DNA of 47,410 nucleotides from DATKXO01 sp035528995 (GCA_035528995.1 DATKXO010000040.1:1-47410), one strand, 5' to 3'; shown: positions 32,401-40,914, numbered from the stretch's first letter. A program made the numbers and translations. The notes: a model not told the origin generated them from the letters alone.

Positions 32401-33042
32401 GTGGCCCGTAGTTGGACCAACTTATCCGGCATCATCGGCCTGCTGGCCACGGCGCTGGTCGTTGGCTGTAACAGCGCGGGCGCCCCCGCGGCCGATAACG
32501 GCGGCGCCGCCACCCTGGGCCAGCGAGACGCCGGCTCAGCGGGCGCGGGCGGCTCGTCCACGGCGGCCAGGTGCATTAGTCAGGCCGATGACGAGGAGCT
32601 GGCCGGGCAGATCCTGGCGTTGGTCAACATCGAGCGGGCCCGGGTCGGTGTCACTCCGTTGACCGTCAGCGAGGAACTGACGTTGGCGGCCGAAGACTAC
32701 GCCTGCACCCTCATCGGGGACGACTTCTTCGATCACGTCCATCCGGTCACCGGCGAAGGGCCCGGAGCGCGAGCGGCCGACGCGGGCTACGAGTATTTCG
32801 CCGTCGGTGAGAACCTTGCCGCCGGGCAGCCGACGGCGGCCGAGGCCTTCGAGGGGTGGATGAACAGCAAATCGCATCGCTACAACCTGCTCTCGCCGGA
32901 GTGGAGAGAGACCGGCATCGGTGTCCGCCGAGGCGGATCGTTGCGGGTCTACTGGGTGCAGGAGTTCGGTAAGCCGGTCCGCTCCGACTCGCTGGTGTTG
33001 AATCCGGAGGCGGAGCTTCTGGAGCCGGCCTACGGCGAATAA
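32401..33042 (+). CDS. CAP/SCP-like domain lipoprotein
   Basis: 213 residues from GTG 32401, chosen because AGGAGG at 32389-32394 has ideal 6-base spacing; a GTG two codons upstream is too close. A signal peptide ending in LLATALVVGC is a lipobox, so the protein is likely lipidated. After a Gly/Ala-rich linker comes the CAP (SCP/PR-1) domain: ILALVNIERARVGVTPLTVSEELTLAAEDYA, then DDFFDHVHPVTGEGPGARA with His/Asp of the CAP cavity, GENLAAGQPTAAEAFEGWMNSKSHRYNLLSP and VYWVQEF. These are the strands and the conserved E and H positions of bacterial YkwD-type proteins. Function in bacteria is poorly defined; envelope or lipid binding is suggested for relatives. Confidence 0.9.
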   Translation: MARSWTNLSGIIGLLATALVVGCNSAGAPAADNGGAATLGQRDAGSAGAGGSSTAARCISQADDEELAGQILALVNIERARVGVTPLTVSEELTLAAEDYACTLIGDDFFDHVHPVTGEGPGARAADAGYEYFAVGENLAAGQPTAAEAFEGWMNSKSHRYNLLSPEWRETGIGVRRGGSLRVYWVQEFGKPVRSDSLVLNPEAELLEPAYGE

Positions 33043-33107
33043 GCCCACCCAGCCCCCCATCACGGCTCTATCCGCACAGGCGACAACCTGCTAGAATCAG
33101 CCCCGTT

Positions 33108-34307
33108 ATGAGTCGAGCCACGTCCCCGACGGGATCATTGTTTCAGAAGCCGAGGCACAAGGGCGTGCGGGTGGTCGTCACCGGCCAGGTCGGTATCGAC
33201 AAGAAGCCCTTCCTGGAGAGCGTGGCGGCCATCGCCCGCGACCGCGGCAAGGAGGTGGCCGTCTGCCACGTCGGCGACATGATGTACGTCGACGCCCCCG
33301 ACGTGGTCCCGGGCCGCATCCTGGACCTGCCCCGACAGCGGCTGGACTCGTTGCGGCGCAGCACCTTCAAGGACATCCTGGCCACGGCCGAGAAGGCGGA
33401 GAACCTGATCGTCAACACGCACGCCACGTTCCGCTGGAAGCACGGGTTGTTCTGCGCCTACGACTTCGACCACATGGTGAGCCTGGACGCCGACCTGTAC
33501 ATCACGCTGGTGGACAACGTGGACGCGGTGCACGAGCGGCTGGAGCGCGACCACGACCTGACCCACACGCTCAAGGACATCCTGGTGTGGCGCGAGGAGG
33601 AGATCGTGGTGACCGAGGCCCTGGCGGCCGCGGTCCGCGGCTACGGCTGCGCCTACATCCTGGCCCGGGGGATCGAGCGCGACACGGCCGAGTCCCTTTA
33701 CCGCCTGATGTTCGAGCCGGACTGCAAGAAGGTCTACCCCTCGTTCCCCATGACGCACGTCATGGACATGCCCGAGGTACTGGCCGACATCGACACCTTC
33801 CGTCACGCTCTGGTCGAGCACTTCATCTGCTTCGACCCTGGCGACCTGGACGAGAAGCGGCTGCTGTTCGAGGCCGGCGCCGCCACTCAGCGGGGCGAGA
33901 CGCAGATCACCGTCAGCGTCAACGGGCGCGACGTGGTCATCCCGGTGGCCGACGTGACTCAGGTGGCCAGCGACATCGACGGTCAGATCTACGCCCGCGA
34001 CTTCAAGCTGATCGATCAGTCGGACATGATCGTGAGCTACGTCCCGGAGCTGCCCGGCGGCAAGCCCGGCCTGTCCTCCGGCGTGGAGCGCGAGCTGCAG
34101 CACGCCTACGAGTGCACCAAAGAGGTCTACGTGGTCTGGAAGCCGGACGCCGAGCCGTCACCGTTCATCACCAAGACGGCCACGAAAGTCTTCCGCAGCA
34201 CCGAGGACGCGCTCAAGTTCTTCCAGTCGAAGAAGTACATCGGCGACTATCAACTCAACCTGCCGTCCAGCTTCACCGTCCCGCGCGAGCGCGGCCGGTT
34301 CGGCTAA
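33108..34307 (+). CDS. P-loop kinase-like protein with C-terminal nucleotide-hydrolase-like domain
   Basis: 399 residues. The N-terminal half (about 18-210) begins with a strand and loop VRVVVTGQVGIDKKPFLES that resembles a P-loop of adenylate-kinase-like proteins, but the pattern G-x4-G-K-S/T is imperfect (GQVGIDKK at 26-33). The C-terminal third (ARDFKLIDQSDMIVSYVPEL, SSGVERELQHAYEC) has the pattern of a nucleoside 2-deoxyribosyltransferase-like domain. The gene is complete and conserved-looking, with even codon use. A possible -10 box TAGAAT (33092-33097) lies only 11 bases before the ATG, so translation could be leaderless. It is followed 9 bases later by the hydantoinase-type domain gene, suggesting an operon. 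The fusion is inferred from motifs; substrate unknown. Confidence 0.65.
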   Translation: MSRATSPTGSLFQKPRHKGVRVVVTGQVGIDKKPFLESVAAIARDRGKEVAVCHVGDMMYVDAPDVVPGRILDLPRQRLDSLRRSTFKDILATAEKAENLIVNTHATFRWKHGLFCAYDFDHMVSLDADLYITLVDNVDAVHERLERDHDLTHTLKDILVWREEEIVVTEALAAAVRGYGCAYILARGIERDTAESLYRLMFEPDCKKVYPSFPMTHVMDMPEVLADIDTFRHALVEHFICFDPGDLDEKRLLFEAGAATQRGETQITVSVNGRDVVIPVADVTQVASDIDGQIYARDFKLIDQSDMIVSYVPELPGGKPGLSSGVERELQHAYECTKEVYVVWKPDAEPSPFITKTATKVFRSTEDALKFFQSKKYIGDYQLNLPSSFTVPRERGRFG

Positions 34308-34316
34308 TCAGCCACG

Positions 34317-34691
34317 ATGGGACGCATCGTCCTTCACGAGTTCTCCGCCGACTACACGCCGGATGAAGGCGAGATCGACCTGCGGCGCCTGCAGCGCGCC
34401 GTGGCCGAACTGATCGAGAAGGGCGCCGACGCGATCCAGCGCCAGGGTCACGACCTGGACGACGTGATCTTCGACCGCTTCGCGACGATGCGCTACGCTG
34501 GTGAGTCGGCAGCTTTGACCGTGCCCATCGAGTTCGTGACGAACGTGGGTCGCCTGCTGGCCCCGTTCCACGCCGCCGCGAGAAAGCGATTCGCCCGCCC
34601 CGACCCGAACGCCCGCGTCGAGATCATCGGTCTGAAGGTCGAGGTCGTGGCCGACCCCGACTGCCCCGTCGGCGGCAGCAAGTGGCGGTAA
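34317..34691 (+). CDS. Stand-alone hydantoinase A (HyuA)-type C-terminal domain
   Basis: 124 residues. The segment DDVIFDRFATMRYAGESAAL, followed by TVPIEF, FHAAARKRFARPDPNARVEI and IGLKVEV, matches the C-terminal domain of hydantoinase/oxoprolinase and acetone carboxylase alpha subunits (usual form DMRYxGQxxELxVPL, FHxxHxxxYG, VEIVNLRV). The full HyuA is over 650 residues with an N-terminal ATP-grasp-like region; none of that is present upstream, where the kinase-like gene ends 9 bases before. It is therefore a stand-alone domain gene or relic, perhaps working with the preceding protein. The stop is followed by a region whose last 20 coding bases recur at 35460-35479. Family call is by recalled motif, moderate confidence. 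Confidence 0.6.
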   Translation: MGRIVLHEFSADYTPDEGEIDLRRLQRAVAELIEKGADAIQRQGHDLDDVIFDRFATMRYAGESAALTVPIEFVTNVGRLLAPFHAAARKRFARPDPNARVEIIGLKVEVVADPDCPVGGSKWR

Positions 34692-34784
34692 ACTCCCCTG
34701 ACTCTGGGCCCGGTTCGACTGGCGAAGCGCATTCACCTATGATTCCCGCCACCGTGGGAAGCTGACCTTCAGGGAGGTCATCCA

Positions 34785-35240
34785 GTGAGGGTCTACCTGG
34801 ACGTATCGTGCCTCAACCGACCTTTCGATGACCAGCGGCAGACCCGGATACGCCTCGAATCAGAGGCTGTGACGCTGATTTTTGAGCGCTTCGACGCCGG
34901 GCGGTGGAGGCACGTCTCGTCGGAGATGGCCAGGATAGAGATATCCGCAATGGCCGATGAAGAGCGGAGACGACGCGTCCGGGCCCTTCTGCCTGGGCCG
35001 CGTGATATAATCAAGACCACCCCCGGTATCGTGCGCCGGGCGACGGAGTTGATGGATCTTGGCCTCAGGGCGGCTGATGCGGTGCATCTTGCCGCTGCAG
35101 AGCGGGCGAAAGCGGATGTGCTTCTGACGTGTGACGATCGGTTCTGTCGCGCGGCCCGCCGAAATAGGGCCAAGCTGAAGGTCGTGGTTGGAAATCCGCT
35201 GACCTGGCTGGCGGAGCAACTCGATGACGCAGACGCTTGA
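34785..35240 (+). CDS. PIN-domain toxin-like ribonuclease
   Basis: 151 residues starting at GTG 34785, preceded by GGAGG at 34773-34777. PIN features are VYLDVSCLNRPF with acidic Asp6, SSEMARIEIS with Glu47/Glu52, LGLRAADAVHLAAAERAKA with Asp98, and LLTCDDRF with Asp117/Asp118, the acidic set that binds metal in VapC-like RNases. The order is reversed relative to classical VapBC: the small partner gene follows and overlaps by 17 bases. Toxins of this type cleave tRNA or mRNA when the antitoxin is lost. The unit is inserted between the hydantoinase-like gene and a repeat of its 3' end, which hints at mobility. Family confident; toxicity inferred. Confidence 0.85.
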   Translation: MRVYLDVSCLNRPFDDQRQTRIRLESEAVTLIFERFDAGRWRHVSSEMARIEISAMADEERRRRVRALLPGPRDIIKTTPGIVRRATELMDLGLRAADAVHLAAAERAKADVLLTCDDRFCRAARRNRAKLKVVVGNPLTWLAEQLDDADA

Positions 35241-35436
35241 ACAGATTCGACTGAACGGTTTGAAGGCCCTTCGCCAGAAGCTGGGGCGTGCGGGGATGAT
35301 CCGATTCCTGCAACAGTTCGACCTGGGCCGAGGCGACTACGCCAAAGACCGCCACGCCTGGGTGGATCGCACGAGCCTCGAAGATCTTCGCAGGCCGAAG
35401 CGACCACGACGCCGGCCCACAACCACATCCCGGTAG
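35224..35436 (+). CDS. Small partner (probable antitoxin) of the PIN protein
   Basis: 70 residues overlapping the PIN gene by 17 bases. The sequence TLEQIRLNGLKALRQKLGRAG, then MIRFLQQFDLGRGDYAKDRH and AWVDRTSLEDL, is the recognisable pattern of short proteins found directly after PIN genes in reversed toxin-antitoxin pairs. The C-terminus is strongly basic (RRPKRPRRRPTTTSR), perhaps for DNA or RNA binding. It is presumed to neutralise the PIN protein, but no experiment is implied here. ATG 35224 lies inside the PIN frame, so translation is coupled. Confidence 0.7.
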   Translation: MTQTLEQIRLNGLKALRQKLGRAGMIRFLQQFDLGRGDYAKDRHAWVDRTSLEDLRRPKRPRRRPTTTSR

Positions 35437-35669
35437 ACGAAGCGGCGCCTACTGAGTAGCGGTGGCCGCAAGTGGCGGTGATCCCACTCCATGACTGCCG
35501 GCAGTCGTGGACATGAGCCGTGCCTTGCGCGGCGAGACGATGGGTTCACAACTCAAGACGGGCCGCACGCGCGTGCAATCGTTCAACGCCGGGATCGAGG
35601 AAGTACGGCGGACGCACCAGCCCTTGAACTGAGTCCGCGCTCATAAGTGTGCGTTCGCGTTTGCCTGAG

Positions 35670-38015
35670 TCAGATGCCGCCGCCGGCGTCGCGGATCATC
35701 CGCCACACGCGCTCCGGGTTGCAGGGTAGCGTGCTCGGGGCCACGCCGATGGCGTCGTAGATAGCGCCGAGGACGGCCGGGACCGCGCCGATCAGCGGCG
35801 GCTCGCCGATGCCGCGGGCTCCGAACGGGCCGCCGGGGTCGTCGTTCTCCAGGATGAGGCACTCGACCTTCGGCACGTCGTGGATGGTCGGCAGGATGTA
35901 ATCGGTGAAATTGGCGTTGAGGATTCGGCCTTCGCGGGTGACCACCTCTTCCATCAGGGCCATACCGATCCCCTGAGCCACGCCGCCGCAGATCTGGCCC
36001 TCGACGGCCTTGGGGTTGATGGCCTTGCCCACGTCGTGACAGGCCACGTGCCGCTCGACCTTCACCTCACCGGTCTCGATATCGACCAGCACCTGCGCCA
36101 CGTGGGCGCCGAACAGATACGTGACAAACGCCTTCGGCGATTGCCCGGTGTCGAAGTCCTCGCAGACGGTCCGCGGCTTGAACAGGGTCCGGGCGTCGAG
36201 CGAGTATCCGCGCCGGCGTCCCTCGGCCACCAGGTCGGCCAGGGAGATGCGTCGGTCGGGATCGGCCGCGACCCGGGCGCAACCCTCGGCGATCTCGATC
36301 TCGTGCGGGTGCACCGAAAGATGCCTGCCGGCTACGTCCAGGAGTTGCTCCTTGACCTCCTCGGCTGCCATCCTGACGGCGTTGCCGCTGAAGTAGGTCT
36401 GCCGCGTGGCCGACGAGGAGCCCGATTCAGGCGTCAACATCGTGTCAGCCGAGACGACACGCACCTGCGACAGCTCCAGCCCCAATTCGTCGGCCGCGAT
36501 TTGGGCCATCGTGTTGATGAGTCCCTGACCGACGTCCACGCCGCCGGTGTAGACGGTCGCCTTGCCGTCGTCACCGAAGGCCACGCGCGCCCGGGCGCAA
36601 TCCGGGAAGCCGTCGCCGTAGCCCAGGCCGAAGCAAATGGCGCTCATGCCATACCCGCGGCGCAGGTGCGGCTCGGCCGGTTGGGTCGGCTCGCCCTTCT
36701 GGCGGAACCTGGCCATGGCCGCTTCGAGGCACTCCACGACCGTCGCGACCGGAATGCGCTGTCCGGTGGCCACGTCGTCGCCTGCCCGGATCAGGTTCTT
36801 GCGGCGCAGCTCGAGCCGGTCCATGCCCAGCTTGGCCGCCAGGCGGTCGATCATGCCCCCGCAGGCGATGGCCATCTGACAGGCGCCGAACCCGCGCATG
36901 GCCCCCGTGGGATTGTTGTTGGTATGGACGCCGTAGACGTCCACGCTGACGTTGGGCACGCGGTAGGGGCCGGTGGCGTGCGAAGAGGCTTTGCGCATGA
37001 CGGCCAGCCCGGTCGAGGCATAGGCACCCTCGTCCGACCAGACCGTCACCTTGGCGGCGGTCAGCGTGCCGTCGCTCTTGGCTCCCACCGTGTACTCGAC
37101 GCGGATGGCGTGCCGCTTGTGCCGGGCCCGCATCGACTCGGCCCGGTCGTAGCGAAGGGCCACCGTCTTGCCGGGGTGCTTCAAGGCAGCCAGGCCCAGG
37201 TAGATCTGAATGCTGATGTCCTCGCGTCCTCCGAACGCTCCGCCGGTGGCCGGCTGAATGATGCGGATGTGCTCCGGCTCGACTCCCAGAGCCAGGGCGA
37301 TCAGACGGCGCTCCTCGTGAACCCACTGGCCGGAGACCTGAATCGTCAGGCCGCCGTCGGGCGGATCACCGGACGGCTCGTAGCGGGCCACGCCGGCCTC
37401 CAGGTCCAGAAAGGCGTGGTCCACCGTCTGGGTGTGGAAGGTCTCGGTGACCACCACGTCGGCTCGGGCCAGTGCCGCGTCCGTGTCACCCTTGCGGATG
37501 CGCTTGCCGCCCATGACGTTACCGCCCGGGTACAGCGGATACGCCCCTTCGGCCAGGGCGGCGTCGATGTCGCCGATGACCGGCAGCGGCTCATACTCGA
37601 CCTTGACCGCACGGATGGCCTGGCTAACCACCCTTTCGGATGTGGCCACCACCAGCGCGACCGCGTCGCCCAGATAGCGCACGCGGTCTTCGGCCAGCGC
37701 GGGATGGTCCCGCCGGATCAGCCCGTGACGGTTGGTCCCGCCGACGTCGCTGTGGGTGTAGACGCCGACGACACCGTCCATGGCCCGGGCGGCCGACGTG
37801 TCGATGGAAACGACCCGGGCGTGGGCCTGATCGCTGCGAACGACGGCGGCGAACAGCTCGGCCTGTCCAGGGAACAGGTCGGCCCCGTACCGGATCGCGC
37901 CGGTGGTTATCTCCGCCCCGTCGAGCCGGCGGCAGGAGTGCCCCACGACCGGGTGTTCGTGCTCCGTGTAGGGCGTCGGGCTGGGCGGCGCGTCGATGCG
38001 TGGCGTCCGGCTCAT
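35670..38015 (-). CDS. Xanthine dehydrogenase/CO dehydrogenase-family molybdenum subunit
   Basis: 781 residues from ATG 38015, which overlaps the stop of the 2Fe-2S gene (ATGA); the frame's upstream extension is inside that gene. Mo-subunit motifs are ATGGAFGGRED, TGAMRGFGACQ, GYGMSAICFG, VDVGQGLINTMAQIAADELG, GSSSATRQTY, CHDVGKAINPKAVEGQICGG and GPFGARGIGEP, the last with the catalytic glutamate of molybdenum hydroxylases. It carries the molybdopterin cytosine dinucleotide cofactor and oxidises a purine, aldehyde or related compound. The CO dehydrogenase active-site loop (AYRCSFR) is not seen, so CO oxidation is unlikely. No MocA/CoxF or chaperone gene is adjacent. Forms a complex with the two following subunits. 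Confidence 0.93.
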   Translation of the reverse strand: MSRTPRIDAPPSPTPYTEHEHPVVGHSCRRLDGAEITTGAIRYGADLFPGQAELFAAVVRSDQAHARVVSIDTSAARAMDGVVGVYTHSDVGGTNRHGLIRRDHPALAEDRVRYLGDAVALVVATSERVVSQAIRAVKVEYEPLPVIGDIDAALAEGAYPLYPGGNVMGGKRIRKGDTDAALARADVVVTETFHTQTVDHAFLDLEAGVARYEPSGDPPDGGLTIQVSGQWVHEERRLIALALGVEPEHIRIIQPATGGAFGGREDISIQIYLGLAALKHPGKTVALRYDRAESMRARHKRHAIRVEYTVGAKSDGTLTAAKVTVWSDEGAYASTGLAVMRKASSHATGPYRVPNVSVDVYGVHTNNNPTGAMRGFGACQMAIACGGMIDRLAAKLGMDRLELRRKNLIRAGDDVATGQRIPVATVVECLEAAMARFRQKGEPTQPAEPHLRRGYGMSAICFGLGYGDGFPDCARARVAFGDDGKATVYTGGVDVGQGLINTMAQIAADELGLELSQVRVVSADTMLTPESGSSSATRQTYFSGNAVRMAAEEVKEQLLDVAGRHLSVHPHEIEIAEGCARVAADPDRRISLADLVAEGRRRGYSLDARTLFKPRTVCEDFDTGQSPKAFVTYLFGAHVAQVLVDIETGEVKVERHVACHDVGKAINPKAVEGQICGGVAQGIGMALMEEVVTREGRILNANFTDYILPTIHDVPKVECLILENDDPGGPFGARGIGEPPLIGAVPAVLGAIYDAIGVAPSTLPCNPERVWRMIRDAGGGI

Positions 38016-38482
38016 GGGTTGCCCTCCCGGGCCGCCAGTTGCACGGCCTCGACAATCGACGCGTAGCCGGTGCAGCGGCAGATGTTGCCCTCCAACGCCA
38101 CGCGCAGCTCCTGCTCGCCGGCGTCGGGATTCCGCTCCAGTAGCGCTTTGGCCGCCATCAACAGCCCCGGCGTGCAGTAGCCGCACTGGGCCGCACCCGT
38201 CTCGACGAACTTCTCCTGAACCGTGGCGAGCCGATCGCCATGAGCCAATCCTTCGACCGTGGTCACCCGCCGGCCGTGGACCTGCGCGGCGAGCACTAGG
38301 CAACTGCACGCCGGTTCGTCATCCAGCAGCACAGTGCAACTGCCGCACTCGCCTTCGAGGCAGGCGCCCTTGGTACCGGTCAAGCCCAGATGGTCGCGAA
38401 GGAAGGACAGCAGGGTGACGTCCTCCGGCACGTCGCGCTCGACGGCCGATCCGTTGATCGTGCATTCCAGGTGCCAGGCCAT
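38012..38482 (-). CDS. 2Fe-2S subunit of the molybdenum hydroxylase
   Basis: 156 residues. Two cluster sites are complete: a plant-ferredoxin-type set CLEGECGSC plus the later Cys (SCLVL), and a C-terminal four-helix set QCGYCTPG and CRCTGY. It transfers electrons from the Mo centre to the FAD subunit. The start is 1 base after the FAD gene stop and the end overlaps the Mo gene start by 4 bases (ATGA), so the three are one translationally coupled unit. Length and motif spacing are normal. Confidence 0.95.
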   Translation of the reverse strand: MAWHLECTINGSAVERDVPEDVTLLSFLRDHLGLTGTKGACLEGECGSCTVLLDDEPACSCLVLAAQVHGRRVTTVEGLAHGDRLATVQEKFVETGAAQCGYCTPGLLMAAKALLERNPDAGEQELRVALEGNICRCTGYASIVEAVQLAAREGNP

Positions 38483-38483
38483 G

Positions 38484-39317
38484 TCACCCCTTGCCTTCCG
38501 AGTCGGCGCGTACCGCCCGCAGCAGGCGCCGCGTCAGCACGCCGCACATCGCCCGCCGGTAGTCGGCCGAGGCCCGCCAGTCGTCGATGGGGCGGACCTC
38601 GGTCATGGCGCACTGCGCGGCCTGATGGATCAACTCCTCGGTCAGCGGACCGGTGCCGATCAACCGTTCCGTCTCGGTCGCCCGCATCGGGACCGGGGCC
38701 ACACTGCCGAACGCCAGACAAAGCCTCCCGTCCGGCCAGCGCGCCGCGGCCGCACACACCACGCTGATGTTCACCGCCCCGCGCTTGCCGATCTTGTACC
38801 AGGCCGTCGCCTCCAGCGCATCCGGCGCCGGAATGCGGATGCGTGAAATCAGCTCGTCGTCGCCCAGCGCGGTCTTGCGGTACTCCAGGAAGTAGTCCGC
38901 CAGCTTGATCCAACGGGCGCCCCTCGTGGCGTGGCTGATCTCGACCTCGGCGTCCAGTGCCAACAGAGCGGCACTCCCGTCCCCGGCCGGAGACGCAGTG
39001 GCCAGGTTGCCGGCGATCGTCCCGCGGTTGCGAATCTGCGGCCCGCCCACGCTTCGAGCGGCGTCGGCCAGACACCTGATGTCCAGCCGGGCCAACCGAG
39101 CGAACGTCACCCCGCCCCGCAGGAGCAGGGAACCGTTCTCGGTGTCGATGTCGCCGTAATCGGCCACACCCGACAGATCGAGGACCTCCTCGCCCAGCGA
39201 CGTGCCCCGGTTCAACCCGACGATCAGGTCGGTGCCGCCGGCGAGCGGCGTGACCCGGCCACCCAGGTCGGCCTTGATGGCCAGCGCTTTGGCGAACGTG
39301 GCGGGGCGATGGAACAT
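38484..39317 (-). CDS. FAD-binding subunit of the molybdenum hydroxylase
   Basis: 277 residues, first gene of the operon (order FAD, 2Fe-2S, Mo). The FAD-binding loops PLAGGTDLIVGLNRG and TIAGNLATASPAGDGSAALLAL are present, plus RIPAPDALEATAWYKIGKRGA of the C-terminal domain. GGAGG lies 6 bases before ATG 39317. It accepts electrons from the 2Fe-2S subunit and passes them to NAD+ or another acceptor. The exact substrate of the complex cannot be read from sequence; the nearby hydantoinase-type domain hints at purine or hydantoin chemistry, but that is speculation. Confidence 0.93.
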   Translation of the reverse strand: MFHRPATFAKALAIKADLGGRVTPLAGGTDLIVGLNRGTSLGEEVLDLSGVADYGDIDTENGSLLLRGGVTFARLARLDIRCLADAARSVGGPQIRNRGTIAGNLATASPAGDGSAALLALDAEVEISHATRGARWIKLADYFLEYRKTALGDDELISRIRIPAPDALEATAWYKIGKRGAVNISVVCAAAARWPDGRLCLAFGSVAPVPMRATETERLIGTGPLTEELIHQAAQCAMTEVRPIDDWRASADYRRAMCGVLTRRLLRAVRADSEGKG

Positions 39318-39390
39318 CGATTCCTCCGGGGCTGCCCCGGGTCAAGAGCCCGAATCCTGACTCGGGGGTTGTGAATCGGTCGGCGTCTTC

Positions 39391-40308
39391 TTACGGAGTT
39401 GTAGCACTTGGGGGGGTGGTTTCGCCAGTCGCCTTCGGCCGAGGCGGTGTCGGCTCGGTGGCGGTGGCCGGCGTCTCGATTTGACCGGTGGGCGCCGCTT
39501 CGGGTGCAGGTGTCGGTGTCACCATTCCGGGCGCGCCCGGTTGGGATCCGCCGGACTCCGTGGCACCGGACCGCAGTTGGACGACCAGAAGGACTGCGAC
39601 CAACACTACGATGACCAGCCCGACCACGATCCAGGAGACCGGGATTCTTCCCAGGCGTGCCGGCCCCGTCGCACGGCTACCCGGCGTCGCGTCCGGCGAG
39701 ACGCTCAGCGCCGCGCTCAACTTGTCGAGTTCGGCCGAACGAGCCTGACTGGTGTCGGCCGCCAGGCGACGGTCGCGGTATTCCCCGGTCTCGAGATCGC
39801 CCCCGCACCGCAGGCAGGTGGTGTCCGTCTCGCAGACGTCGGCCTGGCAGGCCCAGCAGCAACCCAGATACCGGCACAACCCGGGCGTCTCGGCCGCAAA
39901 ACGCCATTGATGAGCGGTGGTCGGACCGCGAACGATGGTCGTCCGGGTCAGCACGCCGCGGCGAACCTGGCGGATCAACCGGTGCAGGGTAACTCCGGGG
40001 AACGGGCGCACGTGCTCCAGCACGTACCACGGCCCGCTGAGGGCACTCATCTTGGCCAGCATGGCGGGCGATAGATCCTGCCCGCATTGGTCGCAACTCA
40101 GTTGCGTCCGGCGAACGAGCTGCCCGCAGGACACGCAGGGCCTGGCATCGCCGTGCCAGACCTGATTGCCCAGCGGGCTCAGCGGGCCGATCCCCCGGCG
40201 GGCCCCCAGCTCGACCGCGCTGAGTCCGGTCGGGCGCAAATAAGCCGGCAGTTCGGTCCGATCGCCGCTGGTAGATCGCTTTGAGGCCGACGGTTGAGGC
40301 TTGTCCAC
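39391..40308 (-). CDS. Zinc-ribbon, single-pass membrane protein of unknown function
   Basis: 305 residues. A zinc-ribbon CVSCGQLVRRTQLSCDQCG at about 58-76, a GYF-like segment (SGPWYVLEHVRPFPG, IRQVRRGVLTRTTIVRGPTT), a second Cys set CCWACQADVCETDTTCLRCG (149-168), one membrane helix VSWIVVGLVIVVLVAVLLVV (about 219-238) and a Pro/Thr-rich C-terminal tail. Similar proteins occur in planctomycetes but I know no function. It follows folK by 57 bases on the same strand. Probably cytoplasmic zinc domains with an extracytoplasmic Pro/Thr tail. Confidence 0.7.
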   Translation of the reverse strand: MDKPQPSASKRSTSGDRTELPAYLRPTGLSAVELGARRGIGPLSPLGNQVWHGDARPCVSCGQLVRRTQLSCDQCGQDLSPAMLAKMSALSGPWYVLEHVRPFPGVTLHRLIRQVRRGVLTRTTIVRGPTTAHQWRFAAETPGLCRYLGCCWACQADVCETDTTCLRCGGDLETGEYRDRRLAADTSQARSAELDKLSAALSVSPDATPGSRATGPARLGRIPVSWIVVGLVIVVLVAVLLVVQLRSGATESGGSQPGAPGMVTPTPAPEAAPTGQIETPATATEPTPPRPKATGETTPPSATTP

Positions 40309-40365
40309 GTTCTTAAGCTCCGCGAGCGATTCTATCGGTCGGTTCCCGGGCGGACAACCGAGCCG

Positions 40366-40914
40366 CTAGGCGGTCGGCCTGCACGGTTCCCAACCGGCAG
40401 GAGCCATGCGCAGGCAGGACTCGCCGCTGGCCTCCGGTGGGTCCAGTGCGGCGAGCAGTTCCGCGACGGTGCGACGCAGCAAGGGGTGGACGGCTTCGGC
40501 GGCGATCTCGGCCAGCGGCTCGAGCACGAAGCGGCGCAGGTGCATTCGGGGATGGGGGATCACCAGCGAGGCGTCGCGGCAGACCTCGCCTCCGTACAGC
40601 AACAGATCGATGTCCAGCGTACGGGGAGCGTCGCGCTCTCCGCGCTGTCGCCCCGCCCGCAGCTCGATCCGGTCGCAGGCTTCCAGCACCTCCCGTGGCG
40701 AGTGCGACGTGCGTAGCTCGACGGCGGCGTTGAGGTACGGACTCTGGTCCGGCCGTCCACCGACCGGCGAGGTCTCGTACACGCCCGAGCGCCGGAGGAC
40801 CTCGATCCCAGGGTCACCCTGCAGGGCCTCAACGGCCCCAATCAACTGTCCCAGCCGGTCGCCGAGGTTCGCCCCCAGGCCCAGGTAGCAGATGTTCCGG
40901 CGGTCCTGCGTCAT
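40366..40914 (-). CDS. folK: 2-amino-4-hydroxy-6-hydroxymethyldihydropteridine pyrophosphokinase
   Basis: 182 residues. The enzyme transfers pyrophosphate from ATP to the pterin in folate synthesis. Visible HPPK motifs are CYLGLGANLGDR, SGVYETSPVGG, PYLNAAVELRT, RTLDIDLLLYGG (Mg/ATP-binding Asp pair) and IPHPRMHLRRFVLEPLAEIA. Length is slightly above the usual 160, with an extra Pro/Glu-rich tail. It sits 56 bases after the LOG gene on the same strand. Other fol genes are not in the window. Confidence 0.97.
   Translation of the reverse strand: MTQDRRNICYLGLGANLGDRLGQLIGAVEALQGDPGIEVLRRSGVYETSPVGGRPDQSPYLNAAVELRTSHSPREVLEACDRIELRAGRQRGERDAPRTLDIDLLLYGGEVCRDASLVIPHPRMHLRRFVLEPLAEIAAEAVHPLLRRTVAELLAALDPPEASGESCLRMAPAGWEPCRPTA

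Larger units (their letters stand above)
34670..35479 (+). repeat. Repeated gene-end sequence flanking the PIN module
   Basis: CGGCGGCAGCAAGTGGCGGT (34670-34689, end of the hydantoinase-type gene, ...GGSKWR stop) recurs as CGGTGGCCGCAAGTGGCGGT at 35460-35479, 18 of 20 bases identical and ending in the same in-frame position (GGRKWR then TGA). The PIN/antitoxin pair lies between. This could be an insertion duplicating a gene end or a chance similarity. Confidence 0.4.

Noticed and set aside
35513..35632. 39-residue plus-strand frame after the PIN module
   Set aside because: Too short to support; no Shine-Dalgarno and no known family, although its composition is not unreasonable.
35880..38066. 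728-residue plus-strand frame opposite the Mo subunit
   Set aside because: Antisense shadow of a gene with all molybdenum hydroxylase motifs.
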